64,000 nucleotides of DNA from Phascolarctos cinereus (GCF_002099425.1 NW_018343991.1:13521001-13585000), one strand, 5' to 3'; positions 10,371 to 21,894 are shown, numbered from the stretch's first letter. Made by a program: numbers and translations. Notes: generated from the sequence alone by a model not told the origin.

Positions 10371-10549
10371 CCTCATTTGGAAGGAGAAGAAGATAGGGGG
10401 AGGGGAGACAATAGAAAAGAACCCAAGATCAAAATCTATTAGAGAGCAGGGTGGAAATAAGCCTTTTTTTGTTAAAAGCATCCCATCCTCCAATACAGAG
10501 CCCTCTCCAATTGAATTTAGTATGCAATTATTAAGCATCCACTATATAC

Positions 10550-10755
10550 AAGGCAGTATAGTGCAGTGGGAAAGGGTACTAGATCTGAAGTCGAAAGGCC
10601 TGGGTTCAAATCCCAGCTCTGATGCTTACCACCTATTTGACCTTGGGCAAACGATTTCACCTCTCTGGCCCTCAGTTTTCTCATTTGTAAAGTAAAGGGT
10701 CTAGATGGTTTCCAAGTTCCCCTTTGGGCTCTACATATGTGACCCTATGACTCTA
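10550..10755 (+). repeat. MIR SINE, near full length
   Basis: AGTGCAGTGGGAAAGGGTAC, GCCTGGGTTCAAATCCCAGC, TTGACCTTGGGCAAACGATT and CTCAGTTTTCTCATTTGTAA in order. Confidence 0.88.
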
Positions 10756-10759
10756 TGAT

Positions 10760-11555
10760 AAGGTACTTCCATCACTTCCATAACCTTCATAAAGTCTAAT
10801 GCAGAAGTTTTACACTAATGGGAAAAACAAAAATATAAAGAACTGGATGATGGGGAAGAGACTTCTAACTCAGATGCCCTAGACACTCAGCTTCATGGCC
10901 TAGTCTCTTGGGGAAGGCATCCCAGCCTGAAATGAGCCTCCAAACAGCAGAGGGAGAAGGGAATTCTCCATCTCTCCAGAACAAATTCTCCCACCTGTCA
11001 GACACAAAGGATCCTGACAATCCATTCCCCTGCCTCCGCACCTGAGCTTTCTTTCCTCCCCCCACCCAGGGAATGTTGGGTTGTGCCCAGGAGATGTCAA
11101 GATCTTAGCCTAGCTACACTTCTCTAAGTGTACTCCAGATACTTGTAGCATTTGCTCTGGCTTGAAGTGCAGAGGAAGCAGAGAGAACTCTTTTCTTGAT
11201 TTGTCTGTGGAGCTGAAATTTCTCCAGGTGACTGGTATCCTCTCCACCTACCCATGTTCCTTCTCAACCAGTGGCCAAACCGGATTCAACCCTATCCCCC
11301 TCTCAGCTCAAGATGAATCTTTCTTCCTCCTAAGGCAATAGGTAGAGACAGGTTTCTCTACAGCAGGAAAGACTATTGTTAGAACTAATAAAGGATTTTC
11401 CAGTAGTGAGAGTCATTACTTTTCAGATGAACAAAATCTTGTGGAAAAAAGCATCAGGCTGGGATTCTGATCCCAACTGAGGCTTCCTGCCTGAGTAACC
11501 ATGGGAAGATCATGTGATTCCTTAGGATTCTGAGTTGAATGGGACTTGCTTTGAT
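10760..11555. other. Unclassified non-coding stretch
   Basis: No coding exon features and no repeat recognised. Overlapping short open frames at 10865-11100 show no family signal. Confidence 0.55.
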
Positions 11556-11559
11556 CATC

Positions 11560-11785
11560 TAAGTCAGGGATTCTTAACCTGGGGTCCACAGGTGCATAGG
11601 TTTCAGGGGGTCCATAAACTTGGATCTGAAAAGAAGTCACATCTTTATTTTCACTAATCTCTAACTGAAATTTACTATTTCCTTCAATTATTTAAAAACA
11701 TTCTTGTGAGAGGGGGTGGTCTATAGGTTTTTCTAGGCTGCCAAAGGGGTCCACGACACACAGAAAAGGTTGAGGATCCCTAATC
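11560..11785. mobile_element. hAT-like non-autonomous DNA element
   Basis: The left end, CAGGGATTCTTAACCTGGGG, and right end, GGTTGAGGATCCCT, form imperfect inverted repeats. The interior includes ATCTTTATTTTCACTAATCT. Typical of mammalian hAT MITEs; the family name is not assigned. Confidence 0.6.
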
Positions 11786-11789
11786 TAAG

Positions 11790-12050
11790 CCATCTTCATT
11801 TTACAAAGGGGAAAAAATGAGGTTTAGAAAGTGGCTTACCCAAGATCATAGAGCTAGAAAGTAGCATCACCTATATTCAAACCCAGCTCCTTTGAATTCT
11901 AAATGTAGCACTGCTACTCTACTGCTTTTCTTCCTCTGAGGCCCAGTTTCCTTATCTGTAAAATGGGGATAATAATCTTTATACTACATACCTCATAAGC
12001 TGTTGTACAGAAAGGGCCTTGTAAACTGTAAAAAGCTATAGGTGTGTGAG
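11790..12050. repeat. Two MIRs tail to tail
   Basis: 11790-11930 is antisense (CTTCATTTTACAAAGGGGAA, TTCAAACCCAGCTCC). 11930-12050 is sense (GAGGCCCAGTTTCCTTATCT, AAATGGGGATAATAATC). Confidence 0.75.
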
Positions 12051-12684
12051 TAGTATCACTCTTGGAATGGGTGACCAAGAAAGGTCAAGCAAGGTCTTCT
12101 TCTTTTACTGTATCAATGAAGTAAGGAGAGAAAGATAGTAAAATAAAATCCTAGAGCAGAATCTCTTTTTGAAGGACCTAAAGAGTGAAGCTAGGGAGAT
12201 GGGAGAAGGGCTGTGATTTCCCTACGGGAGGCTGTGAATTCTGTCCTCCCACCCAGGTCCCAACCCATCTCCCAAAGGAATACTGAGAGTACTACAGATT
12301 CCTCATCTGTTTCAATACCATCTTGCCTGGAGGCAGAGAAGAGACTAAATGACCTTCCTGAAACTTCTCTGCTCAGGAGCCATCTGCTCCAATCCATGGC
12401 CATGCCTCTGTTCCCTCTTACCTAGTCAGCTGGCAGCTGAGCATACGTATCTGAAGAGAGGACAATTTCTCTCTAATCTGGTGAAGCAGGCTAGGAGGTG
12501 GAAAAAAAAAAGTAATTGTCTACAGGCAGGGGAAGCCTAGGTGCCCCAAGCCTATCCTGGCCTTTGCCTTTTTATCCAGGGGTCAAAAGAGAAAATTATC
12601 TTGGGGGCTTTAGTGACCTCTGGTGCTGACTTTGGATGTCATGGCATCAAGAAGAAAAGGAGGGAAGGGGTTACGAGGTCCTGG
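12051..12684. other. Unclassified non-coding stretch
   Basis: No gene or named repeat. Several overlapping open frames of 60-126 codons show no family or splice support. Confidence 0.5.
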
Positions 12685-13100
12685 AGAGACCATGACATGA
12701 TGGTGTGGAAAGAGCACAAGATTTGGAGTCACAGGACCTGGGACTATATGAAAATAATGAGATCACTTACTTACAAGATGTTTCAAATTCTTCTGGGCAC
12801 ATTCCTCACACAACCATATGAGGAAGAGAGTGGAAGTATTATTATTATTATTTCCATTTTACAGATGAGAAAGCTAAGGCCCATAAAGGCAGAGGTCTGC
12901 CTAAGGTCAAAGAGGCAGTAAGTGATTAAATCAGAATTTAAATTTGAATATTTGGCCTCCAAATCTAGTGCTCTTTTCATTAAACCACACTGTCTCCTGG
13001 GTCCACCGCTTACTACTTACAATGTCTTTGGACGAGTCATTTTACCTCTTGAGGCCTTTGTGTCCTTCCTTAGACATAAAATGAAGAAAATTAGACCAGA
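12685..13100 (+). repeat. MIR (+) split by an antisense MIR
   Basis: The outer MIR runs 12685-12745 (GGTGTGGAAAGAGCACAAGA, GGAGTCACAGGACCTGG) and resumes at 12998-13100 (CCACCGCTTACTACTTACAA, ACCTCTTGAGGCC). The inner antisense MIR at 12745-12998 has CCATTTTACAGATGAGAAAG and ends TAAACCACACTGTCTCC. Confidence 0.8.
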
Positions 13101-13102
13101 AA

Positions 13103-13345
13103 TTCTCAGAGTATGGCCTGGGGACCCCTGGGGATCTCCTAGATCCTTTCAGGGGATCTGTGAGGTCAAAACTATTTTCATAATAATACTAAGACATTTT
13201 AATTTCTGCTCTGGCAAATATCCATAGATATAACTCATAAATAAAACATAAACAAAAAAGCCCTTTTGCAGGGGTGGGGTTCTCAGTAATTTTTAAAGGT
13301 GTAAAGGGGTTCTGAGACCAATAAGTTGGAGAAGCACTGGGTAGA
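13103..13345. mobile_element. hAT-like non-autonomous DNA element
   Basis: AGAAATTCTCAGAGTATGGC at the left and GGAGAAGCACTG at the right, with interior TTTTCATAATAATACTAAGA, GATATAACTCATAAATAAAA and GGGGTTCTGAGACCAA. Matches the layout of an ancient mammalian hAT MITE. Confidence 0.6.
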
Positions 13346-14200
13346 GAACCTAGGACATGTTCAAGACGAGGACAGTAGCTGGGACAAGCTGTCAGCTAAT
13401 ATATAACATAAAAGCTTGGAGGCAAAAAAGGAAATGGAAATAGATATGAGGAGAGGCTGAAGAAGCTTCTGGACAGTGTCACATGCCAACAGCAGGAGGG
13501 AGGAAATGGAATGACTAAGTAGAGCCCCACTGCTGACCAGCCAGGAGGGGTGGGATGAGACAGGGCTCGCCTTTGCACAGTGGCTGCCTTTGCATAGCTT
13601 TTCTCAGGTTTTGGGGCAGGAGCCAGTGCCAGACAGGGGGGCAGGGGGCAGAAAGCAATCAGAGAATGGAAGCTAGGCTGACCTAGAAACCTGGAGGCCT
13701 AGAGAATGCAGAGTTAGAGCTAAATAGTCAAACGTCAAAGCCAGATCAGCAGGAATGAGGGGAGCAGGCATCCCAGAATGCACCCAAGCTAAGACCAAGC
13801 CTGCAGAGGTGAGAATGCTCAAGGTGGTCCTGGAGCCTCCATGTGCTCTTATCATCATGAGTCACTGTATTTGGAGCTGAACATCCCCTAAAAATCATCC
13901 TCCAATACCTCATTATGTCATGGCATTGACTGTGGGCTCTTGAAGGCTCTTGCCAGCAGAAGGTAGGTCTTATCAAGCTGGGATGGCTTCAAGTACAGGC
14001 CGAGTCCGATGACAGACTGACTGTGTGTTAGCTGTCCAAGGAACAGCCTAGCTAAATGCAGAGAGGCTAATTGGTTTAGCTATACAGGATGCTGAATTCA
14101 CTGCCTGCTAAGTCAGTGATGGGCCATGACCTAGATCCTTCACTTATGGGAGAAATATTTAAATAGTTTAAGGTGAAAGAGACCTACCTCATGGATACTC
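13346..14200. other. Unclassified non-coding stretch
   Basis: Repeat-poor and moderately G-rich at 13560-13700. No coding evidence found. Confidence 0.5.
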
Positions 14201-14204
14201 TCAT

Positions 14205-14458
14205 GCAGCCACGCTCAACCTTTTTATGTCATGAATCCCCTTGGCAATGACTTTTCAGTGATGTACTACCACTAATTATTTCTGGGAAAGGGAAGCACAC
14301 TGCCCGAGCCTATGCTAGGCTAAGCCTATGGATTCCTTCTCAAAATAATGTTTTTTAAGTGCATAAAGTAAAATACATAAGATTACAATAGAAAGCAATT
14401 AAATATTAAAAAAAAAAACCACTAGTCCATAGACCCCAGGTTAAAAACCCCTGCTCTT
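14205..14458. mobile_element. hAT-like non-autonomous DNA element
   Basis: Left CACGCTCAACCTTTTTATGT, right CCCCAGGTTAAAAACCCCTG. Interior TGGATTCCTTCTCAAAATAA and ATAAAGTAAAATACATAAG. Confidence 0.6.
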
Positions 14459-14467
14459 GTCCAGTTA

Positions 14468-14724
14468 AGTGCAGTGAGGTGGCACAGTGGATTAAGGACT
14501 GGGCCTGGAATCAGGAAGCCTTATCTTCCTAAATTCAAATCTGACTTCAGATACTTACTAGCTGTGTAACCCTGGGCAAGTCACTTAACCCTGTTGGCTT
14601 CCGTTTCCTCCACTGTAATATGAGCTAGAGAGGGAAATGGCAAACCACTCCAATATGTTTGCCAAGAAAACCTCAAATGGGGTCACAAAGAGTGAGACAT
14701 GACTGAAAAACGACTGAAGAACAG
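14468..14724 (+). repeat. MAR1-type CORE-SINE, full length
   Basis: GTGAGGTGGCACAGTGGATT head, core CTAGCTGTGTAACCCTGGGC, and tail AAATGGCAAACCACTCCAAT through AGTGAGACATGACTGAAAAA. Confidence 0.92.
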
Positions 14725-15030
14725 CTAGTTCATTTGTGTCATTTTACAGAAGAGGAAACTGAAGCTCAGAGAGAAATGATTTGCCAAGAGTCATACAAGT
14801 AATAAACAGCCCAACTTGGATTTGAACCCAGATCCTTTGGCTCCTAACCTAGTTCCCTTGCCACTGTGATTAATCAGGGCTTTCAGAGATGAGCCTAGAT
14901 TTGCACCTAGGTTCTCTGGTTCCATATATAAATCTCTTGCTACCATGATCAAACAGGGCTTCATACATGACCCTGGGTTTGAACTCAGGTCCTTTGGCTC
15001 CTATTCTAATTCTCTTGCTGCTAGGCATAA
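14725..15030 (-). repeat. MIR whose end is tandemly triplicated
   Basis: Antisense MIR start (CATTTTACAGAAGAGGAAAC), after which a unit of about 79 bases beginning GATTTGAACCCAGATCC occurs at 14819, 14898 and 14976. Each unit includes a CTTGCYACTNTGATNAA-like stretch and a CAGGGCTT-like stretch. Confidence 0.75.
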
Positions 15031-15405
15031 GCAAGAATTTCTTTCAAGGACCAGCTAGCATATACTGGCAATTCAATTTGGGAGAATGAAGTAAGGGCTT
15101 AAATGGCCAGAACTAGGAAGAATGCCAGTCAAAGGATCACTATGGTCAGAGCCCCAGAAACAAGCTCCTTAGCAGGTCAGGAAGCTGGAAGGAAAGTATT
15201 TTTAATTTGAACCTGAGGGGAGTGTACCTGGGACCCTGAGCAGAAGGGAACCCTCCTCCCCAGGGAACTAAAAGCCCAGAAAGCACTCCTCCTCAGTGTA
15301 GGAATAGAATTAGAATGATCAAATAAGAAAGAACAGTGACCCAAGGGGCAGGGCTTGATAATGGGAGGAAGAGAAACAACAGGAAAAGCATAGAAAAGCC
15401 CATTA
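15031..15405. other. Unclassified non-coding stretch
   Basis: No repeat or gene recognised. Confidence 0.5.
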
Positions 15406-15409
15406 AGAC

Positions 15410-15930
15410 ATCGCAGGTGTAATGTTGCTCACTGCCGCTGAAGCCCAGCTTTTTTAACACCAATATTCTCCTGGCGATGCTATATAGCTGTGAATCATGA
15501 AATGCCACGATCTTAGAAGAATCACAACTTCAGGTGACCTGCAGGGCAATGGAAAGACCCTGGGGTGGGTGTAAGTCAGCTGCAGCCCCATTACCAAGGA
15601 TGGCTGGTGCGTGAAAAGTGGTAGGAGAGACATCAAGGACATGTATGACCAGAAAAGGAGGCGGGCTGGTCGTGTCGGCAGAGAGAGATGAACAGCCTGC
15701 CTGCTGCACTGGTACCCATGAAATATTCAAAGAACCGGAGAAAAGCCTGCAGCACATTTGGGTGGATCCTTTCTGGAGGAATTATGGAAACATATGGACA
15801 AGACATGTCCAGGATAAGAGGGTATGGATGGATGGTGGGAGGACCCATACCGTGAAGTGCTGAAGCATTAAACAGAGACCGGCTATTTATGAGTTAGCTC
15901 AACTCTAACTGGCATGTACAACAAGCTTCC
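15410..15930 (+). repeat. RTE-type LINE 3' fragment
   Basis: Plus-strand frames show decayed RTE C-terminal sequence: FFNTNILLAMLYSCES, then RDIKDMYDQKRRRAGRVGRE (family pattern KDVVDEIYRQKRRWAGHVAR), then IWTRHVQDKRVWMDGGRTH. The same body recurs in the longer RTE at 18780. Confidence 0.75.
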
Positions 15931-15984
15931 CACACGTTGTAGGAGAGGTTAACGTTTCCTTGCATGGACTGGACCAGGGGCTAT

Positions 15985-16135
15985 ATTGGAGTGGTCACTC
16001 ACTGCCTCAACAAACACTTACTGATGGGTTGGGGAGGAGCCAGGATGAATAAGACCTGGTCCCTGCCCAAAAGCAGCTCACAGACTAGGAGGGGGTTGTA
16101 AGGCAAATATAGAAACCACCATGATATAAAGCAAA
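15985..16135 (-). repeat. L2 3' end, antisense
   Basis: CAACAAACACTTACTGATGG, CTGGTCCCTGCCCAAAAGC and TCACAGACTAGGAGGG. Confidence 0.65.
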
Positions 16136-16154
16136 AGTAGACTAGTGAAAAGAA

Positions 16155-16405
16155 GACTCCATTGAGAGTTAGAATTTTGTCCAATCCCGGCTCTGTCACT
16201 AATTTGCTGTGTGACTCTGAGCCAATCACCTAACCTCTGCCTCAGTTTTCTCATCTATAAAATGGGGATAATAATAGCACTTACCACCGCGCCCCTCCCA
16301 GGTGTTCTGAGGATCAAGCAAGATAATAATTGTAAAGTGCTTAGCATAATACCCGGGACACAGCAAGTACTATATAAATAGTTGCTATTATTATCAATAT
16401 TATTT
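16155..16405 (+). repeat. MIR SINE, full length
   Basis: ATCCCGGCTCTGTCACTAAT, TGCTGTGTGACTCTGAGCC, AAAATGGGGATAATAATAGC and GTTGCTATTATTATC at the end. Confidence 0.92.
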
Positions 16406-16439
16406 TATTTGTTTTAAACTTATTTTTTAAATTGACTGC

Positions 16440-16555
16440 ATATTTGTTGCAAGGGTTTTGTTTTTCTTTTTTCTTTTAATAAGGAGGGAGGTGGAAGGAA
16501 GAGAAAAAAGAGCTTTGTTAATTGAAAAAATAAAATTAAACATAAAAAACGGGGG
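16440..16555 (+). repeat. Possible L1-type 3' end
   Basis: ATTTGTTGCAAGGGTTTTG, a purine-rich GGAGGGAGGTGGAAGGAAG stretch, then AATTGAAAAAATAAAATTAA. This resembles marsupial LINE 3' ends; the class is uncertain. Confidence 0.4.
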
Positions 16556-16699
16556 TTGATGAGACGATCTCTAAGGGTTTTTCTGAGGGGATCAAAGTGC
16601 CTATGGATATGAATCCTAGGGCCCTTGCAACCTCCCTCCTCTTTGTGGGAGAGCAGAAGGGCTCTGGGCACAGAAGCAGTATGGGGTACCATGGTGGAA

Positions 16700-16860
16700 C
16701 ACAGGATTTAGACCTGAAATGGACCTTAGAGATTACCTAGCTCAATGTTCTCTTTTAACAAATGAAAAGACAGGATTGGAGAGTTAAATTACTTGCCCAA
16801 AGTCATAAGAAACCTAGCTAGAATTCAAACCAAGGTCATTTGACTCTAGAATTAATGAGA
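16700..16860 (-). repeat. MIR SINE
   Basis: GGACCTTAGAGATTACCTAG, ACTTGCCCAAAGTCATAAG and GACTCTAGAATTA. Confidence 0.75.
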
Positions 16861-17094
16861 GAAAAGAATGTGCTGGGGTGGGGGGACAGCTTAGTCTGGA
16901 TTAGGAGGTGTGGATGGCCACAAAAGGAGACTTTGGTGCCCAGGGCAGCCCCAATCAAGTGCAGTTGAGACACAGCTGAAAGGGCGCTGGCTGGCATCAT
17001 GCCATTGTAAAACTCATATTATCACATCAGTTCCTAGATGCCCCAGGGTATCATTCAGGTAAATTCAGGGTAATAATAACAAAAATAAAACAGG
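16861..17094. other. Unclassified low-repeat sequence
   Basis: No repeat recognised; includes CATCATGCCATTGTAAAACT and CACATCAGTTCCTAGATGCC. It could be a weak conserved element, unproven. Confidence 0.35.
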
Positions 17095-17170
17095 GATAAT
17101 AACAATAGCTAACATTTATATAATGTTTTAAAGTCTGCAAAACATTTCACATATATTACTTTCAATCTGT
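17095..17170 (-). repeat. MIR fragment
   Basis: ACAATAGCTAACATTTATAT followed by GCAAAACATTTCACATATAT. Confidence 0.75.
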
Positions 17171-17299
17171 GTCCTCAGGCCCATCTTCTTCTTTTAGGTA
17201 GTTAGAAGGTGGCCCCTTACCCAACGAGGCTCCTTACTTGCTGTGGCATCAAAGGAGACGTGAGATAATGTATAAGGGGTGTTTTATAAAACTGTGTGG

Positions 17300-17790
17300 C
17301 ATTTAAAAAGGTCCAAGAGACATAATTTCAGGGTAATTTAATCATTTCATTAATAATGCCAGCATTTTAATAAAAGGATGGTCATTTGGCTGTCTCTCTC
17401 TTAGACCAAAGAGAAGTATGGCGGTTGGCTCAAAGTTTATATACCCTTCAAAGAGTAGGTGTTCCCCAGGATGGGAATCAACCCAGATTAGTTAACAATT
17501 AATGAGAGAATGAATATTATTACAATGAGAGGCTGGACCAGAATGTTGATTAAGTCATTTGTTTCTTAAATTAACCCCAGCCTGGGGCAATCTATTCCAA
17601 GACTTTATGCTCCCCGCTCAAACCTGAGCAGAACACAATAGCTACCCTACCTGGGTGGAGTCTGAACAGGAAAGTTAGTCCAATCTCATTATCAGCAATG
17701 TCTTTCAAGGGACTGAATTTTTTAAATCAGGACTTTAGAAAAGGGGGGTGGGAACTCTGGATCTCCCCAAATCATTGGGTATTAGTAATC
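17300..17790. mobile_element. Unplaced repeat-like block, LTR-like or DNA element fossil
   Basis: AT-rich block with a TATA-like TTTATATACCC, and phrases such as TGGCGGTTGGCTCAAAG and ACCTGAGCAGAACACAATAG that look like interspersed repeat rather than unique sequence. I cannot assign a family. If it is an LTR it is an old, decayed solo copy. Confidence 0.3.
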
Positions 17791-17879
17791 ATTTCTCTCA
17801 ACTGCTACATGAGCTGTATTTGTTAACAGACATGGATTCTACCATATGACTAGTCTAGAAGCCAAGATACACCAGGATC

Positions 17880-18245
17880 AACTGAAGGGAATATTTCACT
17901 TTGGAGAAGACAAAACTGAGGGAACATGACAGCTTTCTTTAAGTATCTGAATCCCCCTAGAAGAGAGCTTGGACTTATTCAGAAGCATGAACAAAGGGCA
18001 ATAAATAGACATTATAGGGAATCAGATTTTGGCTTAATGTAAGGCAAAATTTCCTAACAATTAGACCTTTCCAAAAGTGGAAAAGTCCTTGGGAGATAGT
18101 GGGGTCCCCACCACCAGACTGTTTTCAAAAGCAGGCTGAATGACTACTCTCTGGGGATGTTATAAGAGGAAATTTCTATTAAGGCACAATATGAATTAAA
18201 TTATCTCTGAGGTCCCTCCCCACTATGATACTGTGATTCCATGAA
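17880..18245 (+). repeat. CR1/L3-type LINE 3' end
   Basis: TTTCTTTAAGTATCTGAATC, TTGGCTTAATGTAAGGCAAA, CAATTAGACCTTTCCAAAAG and GAGGTCCCTCCCCACTATGA in order. Confidence 0.8.
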
Positions 18246-18254
18246 TAATACCCA

Positions 18255-18505
18255 TACTAGTATATATTTTATGACATTATAAAGATTGCAAAGTACTTTG
18301 CTTGCAGTACACCTGTGCAGTCCTCAGTACAAGTACCATTATTCCTCATTCGACCACGGAGGAAACTGTGGCTCTGAGAGAAGTGATGTCACCAACACTA
18401 CATAGTTAATCCGTATTCTAACCGGGCCTTGAACCCAGGACTTTGGATTCCAAGGACAACCAGTGGTCTTAGATTAAAGACCAGTGTTCTTCCTATTATA
18501 CCTTG
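18255..18505 (-). repeat. MIR SINE
   Basis: GATTGCAAAGTACTTTGCTT, GAGGAAACTGTGGCTCTGAG, TTGAACCCAGGACTTTGG and TTATACCTTGCTAAC. Confidence 0.8.
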
Positions 18506-18666
18506 CTAACTTCTACAGTTGTAAAGTGACAGGATAAGTTATTAGCTAACACCATAGATAGCTGCTAACCTAATACTAATGATGATAATAGCAATGATAG
18601 TAACAACAAGGATGGGAGCAAATTATTATTGCTGAAAAAAGTGATTGTGAAACTTTCAGTAACTGC

Positions 18667-18740
18667 CCCCATACATACATACATACATACACACACATAC
18701 ATACACACACACATACACACACACACACATACACATATAC
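18667..18740 (+). repeat. (CATA)n/(CA)n microsatellite
   Basis: CATA units pass into CA units. Confidence 0.95.
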
Positions 18741-18779
18741 TTTACATCTCTATGAAATCTTTACGAGAATAATCCACAC

Positions 18780-20060
18780 ACATAACAAGGACATCCTCGT
18801 TGAAGGCAAGACAAAGGAACAGGCAACCTTCTGCAAACAATATTCCACAGATCTCACCTCTAGAGTCATACAACTGACCAAAGGGTGTAAAGAACACAAG
18901 ATCCTTCCATTCTTACTGTTTATTGACCATAAAAGGTATTTGATGCTATACAGAAAAATGCTACTTTAAAGAATCTTCTCCACCAATTTGTCTCCCATGT
19001 ATAGGTTGAATTCATATGAAGTTTCCTGAACGAAGAAATCTTGTTCAACAACCCTCTGATTATTAACATCAAATGAGGTATCAAACAGGGAGATGTATGA
19101 TAGCCAAAGAGGTTTACTATTGTCATGAAGGATGTCCAATGTAGAGTCCAAATTCAACATGGATTCCTTGTAGATGGTGAAGTTGTCCAGGTGTTCCTGT
19201 TTGAAGATGACAGACACCATGTTGATTGAATCAAGCCTGGAAACATTAGAGAGCCTCCTAAATAAAATTCATAATCATTTAAAAGCATTCAGTAAAAATA
19301 TCCTATAATCAAACTATGTGGAAAACCAAGTGGATGGAGAATAACTGTTGCCAAGACCAAAATATACAATTAGAAGGACATCCCATAAGTTGGACAATTA
19401 TAGTGGATAAACAATGAATTGACTGAGAAATGAACAGGAGAAGAATGAACAGGTGAGACTGCCTTTGGGCAATTACGCGATGCTTTTAATGACCTCTAAC
19501 TTTTCCCTGAAATAAAAGCCAATTTTTTTTAGCATCAATATTCTTCTGGTGACACTGCATGAGTACAAGCCATGGACTCCCACAATCTCTGAATGATGAA
19601 AGTTGCAGATCACTCAAAGGAAATAGAGAGGCCCATGATGAGCACAAGGAGACTGAAGCATGTTACCAACAAAGAATAACATAGAAGAAACAGTGTCAAG
19701 GATGTCGATAGGGAGATATGTGACCAGAGAAGGAAGTGAGACAGTCATGGTGATAAGCTAGAAAAAAATGGATGAACAGCCCACATGCTCCACTAGTATC
19801 TATGCAATAACAAGAAATCTAGAGGAAGCCCCCTGCCCCCATAGCATGTTGGGCAGCTCTTCCCCTAGCCCTAACCCACTGAGGATTTATGGCTGGGACA
19901 AGTACAAGAGTGGCTGCATAGATGAATAAAAGGTAAGTGGGCTGGGATCTGCATCACTGGAAGAAAATCCACATCTAAGAGATCACAGATCCACTGAAAT
20001 AGCAAGATTAACTCTCATGGCTACAGCACGAAAAGATTTGCCCAACATTGCCATGAAGTT
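18780..20060 (+). repeat. RTE-type LINE, decayed reverse transcriptase and 3' end
   Basis: Plus-strand frames hold decayed RTE ORF2: LPFLLFIDHKRYLMLYRKML (palm, FIDYKKAFD position), SNEVSNREMYD (GIKQGD/L position), then NMDSLMVKLSRCSCLKM-like text at the FADD position, IFFSINILLVTLHEYKPWT, and DREICDQRRK further on (the KRRWAGHVAR position is lost). Many stops and shifts, so it is inactive. RTE/BovB-type LINEs are the expected source of the MAR1 tail. Immediately 3' lies a MIR. Confidence 0.75.
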
Positions 20061-20074
20061 CTAGACTATGGGCA

Positions 20075-20200
20075 ATCCATGTATTTTTATACCCATTTTA
20101 CAGATGAGGGAACCAACTCAGATTAAAGCAACTTCCTTAGAAGTGCCAGTGGCAGGTCTCCTGATACCCAAACCAGGGCTCTTTCCACTAAACCACCATT
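20075..20200 (-). repeat. MIR fragment
   Basis: CCCATTTTACAGATGAGGGA and CTCTTTCCACTAAACCACC. Confidence 0.8.
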
Positions 20201-20740
20201 CCTATTTGCTTTTCGCCTCTCACCAACAGCAATCTTTCCAACTATGACAAGATAAGAATGGGACAAATGCCCAGGGTAGGGGAAGGGGGAGAAAAGGGAA
20301 GACAAATTTTGCCAACAGGGTGCCCTCAAACTGGGCTATGAGCTCCATTCCCCCACCGTATCCTGGGACAATTGTCATCCCCACCCACACCTTATTTGTC
20401 CTATGGGAAGGCAGACACCATATCTGAGGGGATGCATATCTCCCTCCTGGAGATTCCATAGCTCTCTTGCTCCCTGTGAGTACTGGCCTGCATCTGTTAC
20501 CAGGAAGGAGAGGGAGGGTGAGGAGGAGGGGCCCTCACTGAGGCTGCAGGCACATTGAGGAAGACAGCAGTGGAATTACAAATCTAGGGAGATTTAAGGA
20601 GAAAGAAAATTTTCTGGCATATGCAGGGTTTGGGGAGTTGAACTGGTTTTCCCTGTGGAATTTCCCACCTTCTTACTGAATGGACTTGGCTCTAGGGAGA
20701 GACTGGTAGGAGTGAAATGTATGAATGTATATATGTTATA
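20201..20740. other. Unclassified non-coding stretch
   Basis: No repeat recognised and no coding support. Confidence 0.5.
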
Positions 20741-21894
20741 CACAGAGAGGAAGACAGAGTGAGGGAGGGTGAGAGAGGGACATCGAAAGAGAGGGACAGA
20801 AGGAAAGACAGAGGTATGGAGAATGGAGACAGGAGACAGAGAAAGACAGGGAGAGGAGCAGAGAGAAAGAGAAATGCAGCAAGTCAGGGAAAGGCATACA
20901 CAGAGAATGGGGGGGAATATCCAATGTTGGGGATACACCAGTTGGGATGGGATATGGAAGACACAAAGAGGGACAAAGGGCAGATATACAGAGCACAAGA
21001 AATACAAAGAAAGAGACAGAAAGACAAAGGAGGACAGAGGGACAAAGAAACACACAGAAGGACAAACAGAAAGAAAGAAACAAGGAGGAGAAAGAAAAGA
21101 TATAGGAAGAGAAACAAAGAGAAAGAAAGGGTCACAAGGAGAGCTAAAAGGACACACAAAGAAAGGCATATGGAAAGAAAGATGTGCACAGAGAGAAGGA
21201 AGGAAAGAAGGGGGGCAGAAAGGATGGGAGGCAGAGGGACACACAGAGATGGGAGTTGTGGGGGAGGAAGATATACACAGAGGGAAAAGAAGGATACACA
21301 CAGGAGAGAAACAGAGATGCAGAAAGGGGGAAACAGCTACACACAGAGACATCAGAGAAAGAGAGAGACAAAAAGAAATGAGAGGGATATGGAGAGACAG
21401 CAACAGAGGGGGACACAGAAACAAGAGACAAAGGGATGAGGGATACAGAAAATGATACAGTGGGCATACTCAAAGAAAGATGGAAGGGGAGGACAAGGGA
21501 CAGAGAAAGAGAGAAACACAGACAGAAACAAAGAGAAACCAAAGAGAGAGCAAGGATACAGTAAGCCATAGAACAAGAGAGAGACAGAGAAAGAGAAGGA
21601 TACAGAAGAAGGGACAGGTAATGGAGAGACAGAGAGAAAGTGAAGCACAGAGAGAGAAACTGAGGCAAAGAGAGAGGAAATGGAACTCAGACAGAAAAGA
21701 CTGCAAAGACAAAGGAATAAGTACACAGAGAAAGGGACAGGAATGGGGATACAAAAACAGAAAACATACCAAAAAATGGTGAATAGAGAAATAAAAACAG
21801 GGACAAAGAAACAGAGAAGATGGCAAAACAGCAAGACTGAGACAGAAACAGCAACACAGAGATAGAAAGAGGAGAGAGAGAGGGAGAGAGGGAA

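Noticed and set aside
12541-12921. 126-codon plus-strand frame
   Set aside because: Its second half is an antisense MIR; the first half has no support.
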